Made by a program: the position numbers and the translations under genes
Part shown: in pieces, positions 1-11,356 of the stretch
Layout of the letters: each line of letters opens with the position of its first letter
How positions within the stretch are numbered: the stretch's first letter is position 1
The notes under the pieces: generated by a model
Databases searched by the model: none
What the model saw: only the letters and a program-made list of their open reading frames with translations
What the model was told of the DNA's origin: nothing
Assembly (NCBI GenBank): GCA_036346395.1
Contig: CM070599.1
Span: 3,959,232-4,023,231, forward strand
From: Hsuehochloa calcarea
Taxonomy: Eukaryota > Streptophyta > Magnoliopsida > Poales > Poaceae
Length of the DNA stretch: 64,000 bases
Reading direction: 5' to 3'

Positions 1-218
1 TCATCAACCGATACATGTGCTAATCCACCATTCACGTGTGTCCTCACATGAACTCCGACTAGGGACAACTTTAGAATAACCATACAAGTAAAGAGTTTCA
101 CAAACAAGTCACATACTTGTTAATCAACACAAAGGCAATATTCAAGGAACATTTATTAAATCATGGATACATCGAAATATCATCATCTCTATGATTGCCT
201 CTAGGGCATATTTCCAAC
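1..218 (-). mobile_element. Copia LTR terminal fragment
   Basis: This piece ends on the plus strand in ATATTTCCAACA, so on the minus strand it starts TGTTGGAAATATGCCC, the 5' end of a Copia LTR. It matches the right end of the LTR at 43,651-44,961 and of the solo LTR at 56,098-60,749, including the 'catcatctctatgattgcct' block. The next bases (CTTGTCCCACC) read as a polypurine tract on the minus strand. The fragment is cut by the window edge. From memory, the terminus resembles Angela/BARE-type Copia LTRs of grasses. Confidence 0.75.
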
Positions 219-379
219 ACTTGTCCCACCATTATGAGTTAATGGTATAGTTTGGTAATTAATGATAATCATACTGTGGAACAAACTTTTTTCCATGAGT
301 TAGATGTATAGGTTATGTTCCAGGATGATGAAGACTTGGGATGATCATGAGTTGATCACCAAGTCATGATTTGAAGTGA

Positions 380-605
380 AGGATGCATCATGTGTTGATG
401 CATATCAAGACTTCGAGTAAAAGGTTGCATCATGTGTGGATGCACATCAAGTCAAAAGAAGACCCATCATGTGTTGATGGAGGTCAAGATGAAGAATGCA
501 TCATGTGTTGATTGATGTCAAGTCTCAGGATGAGGAAATCATCATGTATTGATAATGCTCAAGACAAGATTCTGAAGTGAAGAAATCATCATGTGTTGAT
601 GATTG
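380..605. repeat. Imperfect CATCATGTGTTGAT repeats
   Basis: About six diverged copies of 'catcatgtgttgat' occur, spaced roughly 35-45 bp apart and each followed by a short stretch containing 'tcaag'. The periodicity looks like a decayed minisatellite in the U3 region of the surrounding LTR. No coding potential is seen. Confidence 0.6.
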
Positions 606-857
606 TCAAAGTCAAGGACCCGGACTGGAAGTGTTGATGTGCGTCATCAAGCTTCAAGAAGATGCAAGGCAAAGGTATGATTAGCTAGGGCTAAGGATGT
701 GTTCCTAGTCTTTTATCGGTGTTGGTGTTTGGTTGGAAGACTGGATTGCTAGTATAGGTTAACGTACTATTAAGAGGGATCTTAACTAGTAGTTTGAGTT
801 AGTCATGTGTTGATAGCTCATTGTGGTTGCTCTAGCTCATCTAGGCATGATGCTATT

Positions 858-1080
858 TATTTGCGAATGTGTTTTGCAAATAGTCGAGGCTCATGCATAA
901 CCCTTGTAGCATGTGACTTATGTTTGCAAATGTGTTTTGCAAATGGTGTAAGTCCATGTACCTTATTCCTTGTGATGCGTATTCTAAAGATTGGCAAATG
1001 TGTTATGTAACCAGTTGAGAATATCATCTTGAAACCTTGTTGAAATTACACTCAAATGGGCAAATGTGTTTTGCCATTTG
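858..1080. repeat. GCAAATGTGTTTTGC repeats
   Basis: Four copies of a 'gcaaatgtgttttgc' motif are spaced by about 65 bp. The last can fold on itself (CAAATG and CATTTG). They lie between the CATCATG repeats and the TRIM insertion and probably belong to the LTR upstream region. Confidence 0.5.
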
Positions 1081-1101
1081 AATTGAAGTCAAAGGTTTTG
1101 G

Positions 1102-1351
1102 TGTAACACCCTGACCCAAATTCGGCTCAATGCCCAGCCCACCGTGGGGCGGACGCACCCACACATAGCACCTCACTTACAATTTCGTTCTCGCTTCGTG
1201 TAAAATGGTTAACCCAGAGGTGCTACATTTGGATCCAACAGGCATTATATACTACTACAACTCACTTGAGACAAGCAATGTGGGACTAATCCCACCATAC
1301 AACTCCTCATGGGCCCCATGAGCCATGTTATGAGCAGGCCGGGGTATTACA
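1102..1351 (-). repeat. TRIM 3' LTR
   Basis: 250-bp repeat, nearly identical to 1,562-1,811, with TG...CA ends. The adjacent interior (1,354-1,368) reads on the minus strand as CCCTTTTGGGGGGTG, a polypurine tract. Confidence 0.9.
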
Positions 1352-1547
1352 TTCACCCCCCAAAAGGGCTGACGCCCTCTTCAGCATACCGCATACGCGG
1401 CAAATGCCTAGAACCACCCCTCGGTACACGTCCGTGCGTCCATCGCCGGCACATATGCCATCTCATGTGTCCACTCCAGACCCACATGTGCCATGTGCCA
1501 TATGCCCGCGCACCTGTCCCGCACGTGCCCGTGCAGCGAAGATTGAT

Positions 1548-1559
1548 GCTCTGATACCA
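1548..1559 (-). other. TRIM primer binding site
   Basis: The minus strand reads TGGTATCAGAGC, the standard plant primer binding site complementary to initiator methionine tRNA. It lies two bases from the end of the right-hand (5') LTR. Confidence 0.9.
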
Positions 1560-1561
1560 TC

Positions 1562-1811
1562 TGTAACACCCTAACCCAAATTCGGCTTAATTCCCAGCCC
1601 ACCATGGGGCGGACCCGCCCACACATAGCACCTCACTTACACTTTCGTTCTCGCTTCGTGTAAAAGGGTTAACCCGGAGGTGCTACGTTTGGATCCAACA
1701 GGCATTATATACTACTACAACTCACTTGAGACAAGCAATGTGGGACTAATCCCACCACACAACTCCTCATGGGCCACATGGGCCACGCTATGAGCAGGCC
1801 GGGGTATTACA
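1562..1811 (-). repeat. TRIM 5' LTR
   Basis: The second 250-bp repeat of the TRIM, the same length as the left copy with only scattered substitutions, followed by the TSD copy TTTGG at 1,812-1,816. Confidence 0.9.
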
Positions 1812-1825
1812 TTTGGTATCTGGAG

Positions 1826-2205
1826 TCTGGCGGTCTGACCACCTGGGGTCACCGGTCTGAACGGTGGCAAATCGGTCAGACCGGCCATCTGTTGGCAGTC
1901 GGACCGATTTACCTTTGAGTTGATTTTCTGTCCGGAATTTCCACCGTTGAGAAAACGGAACTTCCGCTGGGAGGAAGTTCTGGGGTTCCTACGGAACGTT
2001 TATTCCAGAGAGCTCCCGTTTTGGGACTTAGCCTATTTTGCATCGAGTGGTCGGACCGGCTAGCCTTGGCGGTCTGACCGATTTGGTGGTGGTCAGACCG
2101 GCCATTAGTTGGCGGTCCGACCGGACGAAGGCCCCAACGGCTAGTTTTATAGCCATTGGAGCACGGCGGTCCGACCGGCCATTAGTTGGCGGTCCGACCG
2201 GCTAT
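1826..2205. repeat. GGTCNGACC palindrome array
   Basis: About ten copies of the palindromic core GGTCNGACC or one-base variants lie in under 400 bp, several inside 'ggcggtccgaccgg'. They stand upstream of the TATA box at 2,256. The same core recurs in unrelated LTR blocks at 22.6, 30.5, 33.8 and 42.3 kb. Confidence 0.8.
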
Positions 2206-2255
2206 GTGCAGATTCGAAGGAATCTTATCCCAACGTCTAGTTTTTGAGTGTGGGC

Positions 2256-2263
2256 TATAAATA
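2256..2263 (+). promoter_or_regulatory. LTR TATA box
   Basis: TATAAATA in the context GGGCTATAAATAGCC, placed between the palindrome array and the U5-like tail. It is the likely core promoter of this LTR. Confidence 0.55.
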
Positions 2264-3044
2264 GCCACCTTGGCTAGTTGGGGGAGGTTGCTGTTGTTGC
2301 TTAGATTGTTGTTGAGTGCTATACTCATTCTTTGAGCTAAGATCAAGGCTTTCCTCTCTTTTGTGCATGTGTTGCACTTAGTGAGATTTGGGAGCAAACC
2401 CTAAGTGCATGTGTTGGCTTAGGTAGAGGATTGTGTATCCACTTGGGCGTTGATACTTGATTAGTTCAAGTGAAGGTTGTGACTTGTTTCTCTTGGTGTT
2501 TGTCGACACCTAGACGGCGTGGAGGCGTCGTGACCGGTGATCTTCTCAAGAAGCATCTGAGAAGGCCCGGTGTGGTTGTGAGTGGTTTGGTGCTCGCCAT
2601 CTCCGGAGTGGAGGAAGAGCAACCTTAGTGGAGCGAGGTGTTGGTTCGTGTTGGAACCGGTCCAAGTGGTTGGACTTACCTCGGAGGTGTTGGCTTAATT
2701 ACTGGATCCGGTCCAACGTTGTTCGGCTTACCTCAACGTGGATTAGGGGAGACCGGCAAGTCTCCGAACACCACGGTAAAATTTAATCGTGTCATCTTTA
2801 TTTGTCGTGTGCTTTATTTTGAGCAATTTACATTACATGCTTTAATTGCTTATATATCTTTGTATGATTGCTCTCTTGAATTGTATTCACATTGTTGGTG
2901 CACTTAGGGAAGCCTAGTTGATTTAGGTTTAAATTGTGCAAAACCAATTTGTTATTAGTTTCCGCATTCTATATTGATTTTAGCGCGAAAGAATTTTTAA
3001 AACCGCCTATTCACCCCCCTCTAGTTGGCCACCTCGATCTTACA

Positions 3045-5510
3045 CAGAAGGAAAAGTCGTGCGGCGAGTATAACTACTACTGCATCAACTCACTACATCG
3101 ACTCTACTTCCGCCACAAGTCAGCACGTCTAGTGGTAATCCCGTGATCTATTACTAGTGGAGGTTCCTTGGTTGTGTGGTAGAATTTTTGTTTCATGCTA
3201 TCATAGCCTACTCGTAGTCCTACAGTAGTAGCAGAGCCATCCCGTCTAGTTTTAGATTAAGATTAGATGCATATTGTGGTATGTGGGAGTCATGGATGTG
3301 ATCTATTTCTGTTTTCTGTTGCTCGTTCTATATGATAGATTATTTTTGGCGATGGTTGATATGATCGTCCATGCACGGTGGTCTCAAGATGGGTTCATGA
3401 TCGCTATTCCGTGATCGTGTTTTCAAGGTCGAATCACAACTTGCCTCTACCAATCGGTTTCCGCCATCGGGGCAGATAGTGATTGTAAATCCATAGAGCG
3501 CGCGAAGATCAATCTGGTTGATCGAATTGGAGTTGCTATCGGAAAGGGTTAATGTGATTAATCCTATGCGATTTACATGGACAGAACTGTAGTGGAACCG
3601 CCGAAAAGGACCTTGGTATATGGATAGGGCTACCACCCTTCTGGTGTGGGTTGCCACCCATGTGGACTAGGATCTAAACTTGATTTTTGGTATTGCTAGT
3701 TCACACCATCCGTTAGACAGAATGTGATTCTATGCATAACTTGTTTTTCAGAATTTTGTGAATAGTATGACCCATAATGTTTGAGATGCATGTATGTGTG
3801 TAATGTTCATGACCTGTGTGTCATGCTTATTTTAGCCCAATGCTATCTATATTTGTATAACAGCCTGCGCGTCGACTTGTGTTGATTCTTCACTCCTTGT
3901 AATTTATTACTAGTGCTATTAGGAGTAATAGCTTAGTACAATTCGATGCAGAGTCTAACAAGTAGTAGGAGAGTTGCAAGAGACGAGATGGATCTTCACA
4001 TCGGGATTAAAGCAAGGGTTGCTGCATTAGCCATTGGGACTCTGCTATTACTTTTGCCATCAGGATTTATTATGGAATTAAATAATTGTTATTATGTTCT
4101 AGCCATGAGTAGAAACATTATCTCTGCCTCATGTTTGTTGGTAGAGGGTTACAAGTTCATTGTTGAGGACAATGGTTGTTCTATATTTTTCAATGAAATA
4201 TTTTATGGCTATGCTCCTGTTTTAAATGGGGTGTTTATGTTAAATCTTGATGATGCATCCATCTATAATTTTAATGCGAAGAGGATTCGGCCTAATCATA
4301 TGAATTCCACTATTATTTGGTGTTGTTGTTTGGTTCACATAAGAGAGAAACATATGAAGAAGCTCCATGATAATGGAATTATAAACTCATTTGATTTGGA
4401 ATCATTTGAAACATGCGAATTTTGTCTGCTTGGAAAGATGACCAAGACACCTATCACTGGTCGAATTGAGAGATCATCTGACTTGCTACCACTCATAAAT
4501 ACTAATGTGTGTGGACCAATGAGCACGACAGCTAGAGGTGGTTTTCAGTGCTTCATTACTTTCACTGATGACTTTAGTAGATATGGATATATCTATTTAA
4601 TGAGGTACAAGTTGGAATCCTTTGAAAAGTTTAAAAAGTTCTAGAGTGAGGTATAGAATCAAGTTGGCAAAACAATCAAATCTTTATGATCTGACTGTGG
4701 AGGTGAATTTTTGAGCCATGAATTTGGTTATCATTTGAAGCAATGTGGAATTGTTCCACAGCTTTCACCACCGGGCACTCCACAATGGAATAGGGTGTCC
4801 GAGCAGCGTAATCGAACCTTGTTAGACATGGTTCGATCAATGATGAGTCAATCGGATCTAGCATTGCTTTTTTGGGGTTACACTTTACAAATTGCCGCTT
4901 TCACTTTAAATAGGGTACCACCTAAATCAGTAGACAAGACACCATATGAGATGTAGACTCGGAAGAATCATAGTTTGTCTTTTCTAAGGATTTGGGGATG
5001 CGATGTCTATGTTAAACGTTGACGTCTGATAAACTCAAACCCAAGTCAGATAAATGCTTCTTTATAGTATATCCTAGGGAAACCAAAGTATACTACTTCC
5101 ACAACTGAGAAGAGGGCAAAGTTTTGGTTGTCCGAAATAGTGCCATTTTGGCGAAAGAGTTTCTTTCAAAAAGAGTCAGTGGGAGAAAGGAGCAACTCGA
5201 AGAACTTCAGGAAACATCTAAAAGTATTTCAACTCCTACTGAACCTCTACAGGATGAATAAAATATTATTGAACCTGTAGATGAGGCATCAGCCCACGTA
5301 GATCTAAAAGGCCACATCAATTGCCTATAAGGTGTGGGCATGACATATTATTATTGAATAATGATGAGCCTAAAACTTATGAGGAAGCGATGATAGACCC
5401 AGACTTTGAGAAATGGCTTGGAGCCATAAAATTTGAGATAGACTCCATGGGAGACAATATGGTTTGGAACCTAGTCGATCCACTTGATGGTGTTAAAGAT
5501 ATAGCCTAAA
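3045..5510 (+). mobile_element. Decayed Copia fragment (LTR tail to mid pol)
   Basis: Plus-strand remnant of the same Copia family as 43,651-50,452. Bases 3,045-3,225 match the inner part of that family's LTR (compare the complement of 56,100-56,280). Bases 3,290-3,560 match its untranslated leader (complement of roughly 50,050-50,330). Most of gag (3,660-3,945) is gone, and pol runs from 3,946 to about 5,509 with many stops. It ends abruptly at the minisatellite at 5,560. Its upstream LTR half was displaced by the LTR block ending at 3,044. Confidence 0.8.
3946..5509 (+). pseudogene. Copia pol pseudogene (GAG-pre-integrase, integrase, start of RT)
   Basis: The translation parallels the Copia pol at 46,613-47,977. 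The GAG-pre-integrase and zinc-binding part is at 3,946-4,470 (the zinc finger ends 'CEFCLLGKMTKTP'), and the integrase core is at 4,470-4,950 (motifs 'FTDDFSRYGYIY', 'PGTPQWNRVSEQRNRTLLDM'). A linker and the first part of reverse transcriptase follow ('MVWNLVDPLDGVK'). It is broken by stops near 4,642, 4,956 and 5,263 and by frame changes, so it cannot make an active protein. Homology stops just before the segment where the intact family continues with 'ECKWIYKKK'. Base changes relative to the copy at 46-48 kb are much denser than between other repeats here, so this is an old insertion. Confidence 0.88.
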
Positions 5511-5559
5511 CCATTCCTGCCGGAAGAGAAAATTCAACAATAAGGGTTTCGGTTAATGC

Positions 5560-5895
5560 TCAACGGTTCGACTACGCGTGGTCGGAAGGAGGATCGACTA
5601 CACGTGGTCGAAAGGAGGTTCGACTACACCTAGTCGGGAAGAGATTTGACTACACCTAGTACGAGGAGGTTCGACTACACCTAGTTGGAAAGAGGTTCGA
5701 CTGCACCTAGTTGGAAGAGGTTTCAACTACCTGGTCGGAAAGAGGTTTGACTACACGCTACTACTTGGTTGAGGGAGGTTTTGACTACCTAGTCGAGGGA
5801 GGTTTCGACTACCTGGTCGAAGGGGTTTTGACTACCTGGTTGAAGGCGGTTTTGATTACTGGGTCGAATAGGTATTCGACTAGCTGGTCGAAGGA
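5560..5895. repeat. Minisatellite, unit about 24-27 bp
   Basis: About 13 imperfect copies of a unit like 'gactacctggtcgaaggagg' run from the broken end of the Copia fragment. Units near the start read 'actacacgtggtcg' and later ones 'actacctggtcga', so the array has diverged directionally. The open frame across it is a by-product of the repeat, not a recognised gene. Confidence 0.85.
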
Positions 5896-7208
5896 GGTCA
5901 TACGTGGCTTAGAGCCGTTAAAGGACGATGATGGCCATGCCAACTTGGAGCGGAGGTGGAGCTACGGTCGAATAGGTATCATTAGTTCTAGCATACACCA
6001 AAATATTAAGGGGGTAGAAGATATCTCAAACAATGTGTTAAGCATGATGATTCATACACCTTGACCATGCCTATAGTCTCTAAGTTAACTCAAGAATATC
6101 ATGTTACTCAAGTTGTTAGCAAGAATAACAACTAGAAAGGATATAAGTATGGTTAGTAGTTCATCTTGGTAATTAAAGCATGAAAATGATTAACATGCAC
6201 ACGTATGAATTGAAATTGCCCTTAATTTATTTAATCTTAAAATTTTTAAAGAAATTGGGATTTAACGACTTGCCATGCTCATATAGAATCCTTGCACGAA
6301 TCTGAAATTTTGGATGTCATGGATGTTGTAGTTTGATGTGCTAAATTTTGTGGAGTTAAAGATCATGTTTGTCTTTTAATTGATGAGAAGTGAACGAGTT
6401 ATAAGATGAACTGAGTATAGCTCATTTTTAACTTTGCCAAACTAAAAGTATTTAAACCATGCTAGGGTTGCACGTGTAGTTCTATGCTCTTTATTCAAAG
6501 TCAAACATGTTCCTCATTATTGTGCAATGTTTGACCTGGACTGGAAGAAATGTGCTCCAGTGTCATTAGGTGATCTCAAAAATCTTGAAATTATGCACAT
6601 GAGAACCTGATGGTATGTAGTTCATAAATATAATTTTTCCAGAATTTAACAAACTTTTTTTCCCAAATATTAATTCAAACACTTTGCAGAACTGTTCAGG
6701 CCAATTTTTAATCTTGAACTAATAGGAAGGTCTAGAATGCTAGACCCCAATTTCTTGGTGTTGAGTTTCACCTTAGTAACCTACCATAATTTTTTTTGGA
6801 ATTTTTGAACTTAATTTCACTAGTGTTTGAGCCTATGTCATGTTTTCTTTGTCTGAATTATGGCACCAATCACAACCTAAGAATAATATGTAGAGTTAAT
6901 TTTTCTGGCATCTATAGTATTCGAGAAACATCCCAGGATTGTTCTGGAATTTTTATGGCCAATTTAGTATTTTTCCTGAGCCCTAGTTGCTCACTAGTAG
7001 CCTTTGAACCAAAATATGTTTTGAGCTTGATGCTACACTTGGTTGTGGGTGAATTATTCTTGATGTACGTGTGAATTTTAAGATGATGATACTAGTATGT
7101 GTAGGCCTTATTGAGTGTTATTCAAATTGCCAAATTGATTGTTGGATTGCTATGTTAAGGACCAAGTTATGGTAGTGTGTATTCTTATCATGTGTTGAAT
7201 CTTATGCT
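5896..7208. other. Unassigned AT-rich sequence flanking the Gypsy insertion
   Basis: No gene is recognised. The sequence is AT-rich and was continuous with 16,479 onward before the Gypsy insertion, as shown by the CACCT duplication. Since 16,479-17,219 ends like a Gypsy 3' end, this side may be interior or LTR of that older element, but I see no motif that proves it. Confidence 0.35.
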
Positions 7209-7213
7209 CACCT

Positions 7214-9340
7214 TGTAATACTCCGGAAATGGATCGGTAGAAAGAAAGAGGTCGGAGAGAGCGAAAGAAATCGTTTTCAGCGGAAAATTCTATTCGTCGG
7301 GGGGGTATACGTTAATATCAGGCAACCTGGGCCGCAGTTCGCGACCCAGGAGGCCCATTAGTGGGCCGGCCAGCCCAACTAGGGGCGGCCAAAGGGGAGC
7401 ACCCTTCCCCCAAACCCTATTCCTCCCTCCATCCCCAAGCCGCTCTCCTCCCCTTGTGCCGCCTCTCTTCCTCCCCTCCTCCTAGGCGCCTCCCTCTCCA
7501 TTGGTGGCTGCCATTGAGATCCCCGAGCTGCACACCCGGTCTTCCACGCTGCTCCTCTTTCTTTCTCCTCCGGGCGCTTGCATTCCAATCGGGTTCGTGG
7601 AGTTGGAGCTGTCCAAAGAAGGAGAGGGGAAGGCTTCGGGAAGTTGTTCCTCGTCATTCTTCGGGTCTACAAGGGTAACGAGAGACCCCATCGCTGTTTG
7701 ATTGCGTTAGAGTTGTCGATTCCATGTTTTTGGTAGTATCACGTAATCTCTGTTAGTAGATCGGTTCTGTACAGTATGTTGCAACTCGGTTTTGGGTGTC
7801 TTAGAGGCAGAATTGGATGTCTTCGCCTTCTAGAGTTTTGTTCCTTATTTCATTAGCTTTCTTTTGGGACCTGGATCACGAATTTTCACCCAGTAGATTA
7901 AAAGTTATGGCTGTTTTACTACGCACTGGTCTGTCTATCAGAACTGATGGGTATAGTCGGTTGCACCTAGGTTTTGATCTAGTTAGGGTCAGAATCAGGT
8001 CGGCCACCCAACTAGGTTTTTGAAGATAATTTCACCATGTTTCCAGGCTGATAAAAAGCACTTTATTTGGATCAGTGGTTTAAATGTTAGAGCATTTTCT
8101 TTAGGGCTGATCAGAATTCTGGGCAGACTCCAGTTGTAGTTTTTCATTGGATGGTTAGACCTCTGTATTGGCCGAATTAGAGTTTTCCATCAACTAGAGT
8201 TTTGTAGCCAGTTAAGTTAAGAAAATTTGAGCACTGGTTTCAGGTCTTTTGGACTTATGGTTTTTTATTGGTGAATTTTCTAGTAAAACTGCCAGATTAG
8301 GGATAATTGAAATGTTTGGGTAATTTGATCAAATTGAACTTTTTTTTGGGTTAGTTTGGTTAGAGATTGAGGGAGGACACGTGTAGCATTTCCATACTCG
8401 CTTGTCCTCATTTCGATTATTTTATATTGTAGGCGGTGAAGCGGTGAGTGGAGGGTATCTCAATTACCTCCCAACCCGCTGCAGCCATGCAAGCAGCAAG
8501 TAATTTGTATTCAATGTTTGATGTCATGTATGATGTGTGAATGAATGTTTACATTTGTTCGTATTTGTAGATGAATGCCATGTGTTCTTTTCATTTATGA
8601 TTACTATTCAATATTGACATGGGATCATCATGACATGCATACATTATTTTGGTAAGACCCATCAATTCCAAAGATGGGCACTTGAAATCCCATCAATTCC
8701 AAGATGGGTACGTGAGTCCACCATTCCAATGTGGGCCACGTTACGTGAGTCCACCATTCCAATGTGGGCCACGTTGGACGATCGTATGAAACGCTCTTCA
8801 TACGAATACTTTAAGTGAACACCGACGGGTGCTTCGCTCGCTATACCGGTATATGCTGCATAATGTCCATTTCCTTCAATGCACCATTCCACTTCATCCA
8901 TTCATAAATTCGTTTCCAGTAGTTGTTCAAATTATGTTTGAGATATATTGCTCATTGTATGCTTGATTGTTACATACAGTTGCTTGCTGAGTCTTTGGCT
9001 CATTCTTGCTTTATTGTCTTATTTAGGTAAATGACAAGGAAGAATGATCTTGTGGAGGGTAGTTCATCACGATGCACTCACTATATTATATCAAACAATT
9101 TGAGGACTTTTAATATCATTGATTATGATTTGTGTTGCATTGTAATAAGCCATCATGGCCTTGTTTATCATATCTTGCTGAACTGTTTACTTCCATTTCG
9201 TTGATTAAGACTTGAGGATGAATGCTTGTTTCCATATATTCATAATACTCGCTTCACTTGTTCATGTGATTTGATGTTATTCATTTGAAGAGTAGTGATG
9301 GTAGGTGACATCTTGACTTCCTTATAGTCAGGGTGTTACA
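7214..9340 (+). repeat. Gypsy 5' LTR
   Basis: 2,127 bp with TG...CA ends. It differs from the 3' LTR mainly in the first 350 bp (small indels and substitutions around 7,345-7,560) and only sparsely after that. It includes a short internal duplication of 'cgtgagtccaccattccaat' near 8,710-8,770 that is also in the other LTR. Confidence 0.95.
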
Positions 9341-9342
9341 GT

Positions 9343-9354
9343 TGGTATCAGAGC
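9343..9354 (+). other. Gypsy primer binding site
   Basis: TGGTATCAGAGC starts two bases after the 5' LTR. It is the standard site complementary to initiator methionine tRNA. Confidence 0.93.
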
Positions 9355-9519
9355 GGGCTTCAGGTCCGTGGTAATAATATTAAAATGACACACTGTGCAC
9401 AATAGGAAGGGTTGGGTAAACCATTGTTATTCCGCAATTGCTTGGTTATGTCCCAATTATTGTGTTTATCAGTTCGTTGAGCTAAGTATTTGATTTTCGT
9501 TCTGTTGTGTTGTTCTTAG

Positions 9520-10540
9520 ATGGCAAGAGGTAGAGGCCGTGGTCGTGGTCGTCCACCGACCCGTAGTGGTGGTCGTGGCCGCGGTCCGGCAGCTACATCG
9601 TCTTCGTCTGAAGGGTTGGTGGTCTTTGGTTACGAGGAGATTGCCTCACCGCACCTCCGGCTCTTGAGCCACCGCCGCAACCGCGATCTCATTCGCACCT
9701 TAATAAGGAGAATCAACAACTCCGCCAACAATTGCGGCGGCCATTCTGCGCGTTCCGCACTGTGGCGGAACTCGTTCTTCTTCTGCTCCACCCGAGGCTA
9801 GGATGAGCTTCCGTGAGTGGATGTCGCTTCGTCTGGACACTTTTGACAGAGCAGGTACACCAGTTCAGGCTGCGGACTGGTTGAGGTACATGGAGCGTCA
9901 GTTTGGAGCCTTAGAGCTGGCATCCGCGCAGAAGGCGCGATTTGTGGCCTTTCAGCTGAAGGGCCAGGCCGACATCTGGTGGGAAGGGGTCCTGTCTTCC
10001 AGGACGCCAGCGCAGGGTCTTGTTACTTGGGAGGTTTTTGTGGAGAGGTTCCGGACACAGTTTTATCCTGACTCCTTCATCGAGAAGATGGAGCAATCAC
10101 TCCTGACCTATGTACAAGGAAAAATGTCGGTATCTGAGTATGAGGCCGGATTTAACAATCTGGTGCGCTTTGTCCCAGCCGTGGCAAGTGATGATAAAGA
10201 GAAGGCTAAGAGGTTCCGGCGGGGCCTCAATCAGGAGTATCGCCAGATTCTGGGAGCAACAGGTCTACGTGACTTTAGCTCGGTGGTTGAGCAGGCTAGA
10301 GGGATGGAGTTGGAAAGAGCTCCTTCGTCGCAAGGGCATGTTGCTAGTGGTTCTGTTGTTATCGTGGATCTCGGCAAGTGGCGAGCGGAGTTTCGGTGGA
10401 GGTGGTGGGTCTTTTCAGCGACCACCGCTAAGAGGTTTCACAAGAACCAACCCTCCCGTCCTGTTCAGCAGTGGCAGTCTTCTTCTTCGGCGCCACGTTC
10501 TTCATCTTTCGCCCCACAGTTGCGTCCTGTTCCAGGTTAG
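9520..10540 (+). pseudogene. Gypsy gag (broken)
   Basis: The reading frame begins at an ATG 166 bases after the primer site with an Arg/Gly-rich leader ('MARGRGRGRGRPPTR'). It shifts frame near 9,800 and continues as a capsid-like domain with the Gypsy gag signature 'ADWLRYMERQF', 'QLKGQADIWWEG' and 'FRTQFYPDSFIEKMEQ'. Gag would package the element's RNA in virus-like particles in the cytoplasm. The chain is interrupted again at the end of this block (stop at 10,538), just before the zinc knuckles. These frame breaks prevent a continuous Gag. Confidence 0.85.
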
Positions 10541-10543
10541 GGC

Positions 10544-11356
10544 ATGAAGTGCTTTCGGTGTGGTGACGGGCATCGAGCTTCAGAATGTTCCTTCAAGGGA
10601 ACATGCCAGCAGTGTGGTCGAGAGGGTCACAAGTCCTCAGTGTGCAAGCAAAATCCAGCTAGTATCATCAAATGGGAGACCGTCCCAGCAGCTTCTTCCT
10701 CCAGCTTCCACAGAGGTTCAGTTCAGACTCTGACAGCAGTTCCTGCACCACATTACCCTCCAGCATGGGGTCCACCTGCAGCTTTCACTCCGGCGCCTCC
10801 TGCAGGGTTCTATTGGAATCCCGCACCATCTGCCCCTCCGTCGTTTGTTCCTCCAGCGGCTGTTTCCAGCTTTCCGACGCAGAGTGTTGGTGCGTCTTCT
10901 GCACCGGTGCATCAGGGGGTTTACGCCATGCCCACCCCTGAGACCTTGGGACGTCCTGATGTGGTGACAGGTACTTTACTTGTTGATTCGCATGATGCCT
11001 TTGTACTGTTTGATTCGGGGGCTACTTACTCGTTCGTGTCTTTGGAGTTTGTTAGAAAAGTGGGTTTGAGTTTTCAGCTTATTTCTGAGTCAGTGGTAGT
11101 CAGCTCCCCAGGAGGACTTATTTCTAGCTCTACCGTCTGTCCCGGTTGTTCTATACTGATAGATGATGAGGTTTTCACTGCGAATCTTATGGTTATTCAA
11201 TTGGCACCATTCGATGTTATCCTGGGTATGGACTGGTTATTCCAATACCGTGCCAAGATTTGTTGTTTCTGGAAGACGGTGACCTTGCTAGCTCCTTCCG
11301 GTGAAGAACTGGTATTCCAGGGCAGCGCACCGTCGATTCAAGATTTGTATCGCTAA
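10544..11356 (+). pseudogene. Gypsy zinc knuckles and aspartic protease
   Basis: The frame opens with two CCHC-type knuckles. The first, 'CFRCGDGHRASEC', has one residue fewer than the usual CX2CX4HX4C spacing; the second, 'CQQCGREGHKSSVC', is canonical. A Pro/Ser/Ala-rich linker of about 90 residues follows, then a retropepsin-like protease with catalytic 'LFDSGATYSFVS' and the downstream 'DVILGMDWL' motif. The protease would cut Gag-Pol. The 270-residue frame is open, but it is separated from gag and from reverse transcriptase by stops or frameshifts. The shortened first knuckle may weaken zinc binding. Confidence 0.85.

Larger units (their letters stand above)
1102..1811 (-). mobile_element. 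Complete TRIM retrotransposon
   Basis: A terminal-repeat retrotransposon in miniature: two 250-bp direct repeats (1,102-1,351 and 1,562-1,811) flank only 210 bp of interior. Each repeat begins TGTAACACCC and ends GGGGTATTACA on the plus strand. The interior carries a primer binding site next to the right repeat (1,548-1,559, complement of TGGTATCAGAGC) and a purine tract next to the left repeat, both in minus orientation. The 5-bp target duplication TTTGG is intact (1,097-1,101 and 1,812-1,816). No gag or pol is present, so movement would depend on proteins from another element. It sits inside the LTR-like block at 219-3,044. Confidence 0.93.
219..3044 (+). mobile_element. Solo or partial LTR, interrupted by a TRIM
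   Basis: The block has LTR-like organisation: short repeats upstream, a palindromic GGTCNGACC array (1,826-2,205), a TATA box (2,256-2,263), then a tail ending in 'cacccccctctagttggcc' and CTTACA, a 3' end seen in many grass LTRs. Immediately after it the Copia LTR sequence at 3,045 resumes, so this LTR appears to have inserted into a Copia LTR. The left boundary is uncertain: no convincing TSD was found for an end at 3,044 or 3,046. The first few hundred bases may instead belong to the Copia element at 1-218. A complete TRIM sits inside it at 1,102-1,811. Confidence 0.5.

Noticed and set aside
380..605. Regularly spaced repeats resembling a CRISPR array.
   Set aside because: The copies are diverged, spacers are short and similar to each other, and the context is plant LTR sequence.
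219..3044. Calling this a complete solo LTR with TSD.
   Set aside because: I tried ends at 3,044 and 3,046 against starts near 219-760 and found no matching 5-bp duplication.
5711..6064. A 117-residue open frame with repeated 'VEGGFDYL'.
   Set aside because: The repeat is the direct translation of the minisatellite unit; there is no homologous family or start context.
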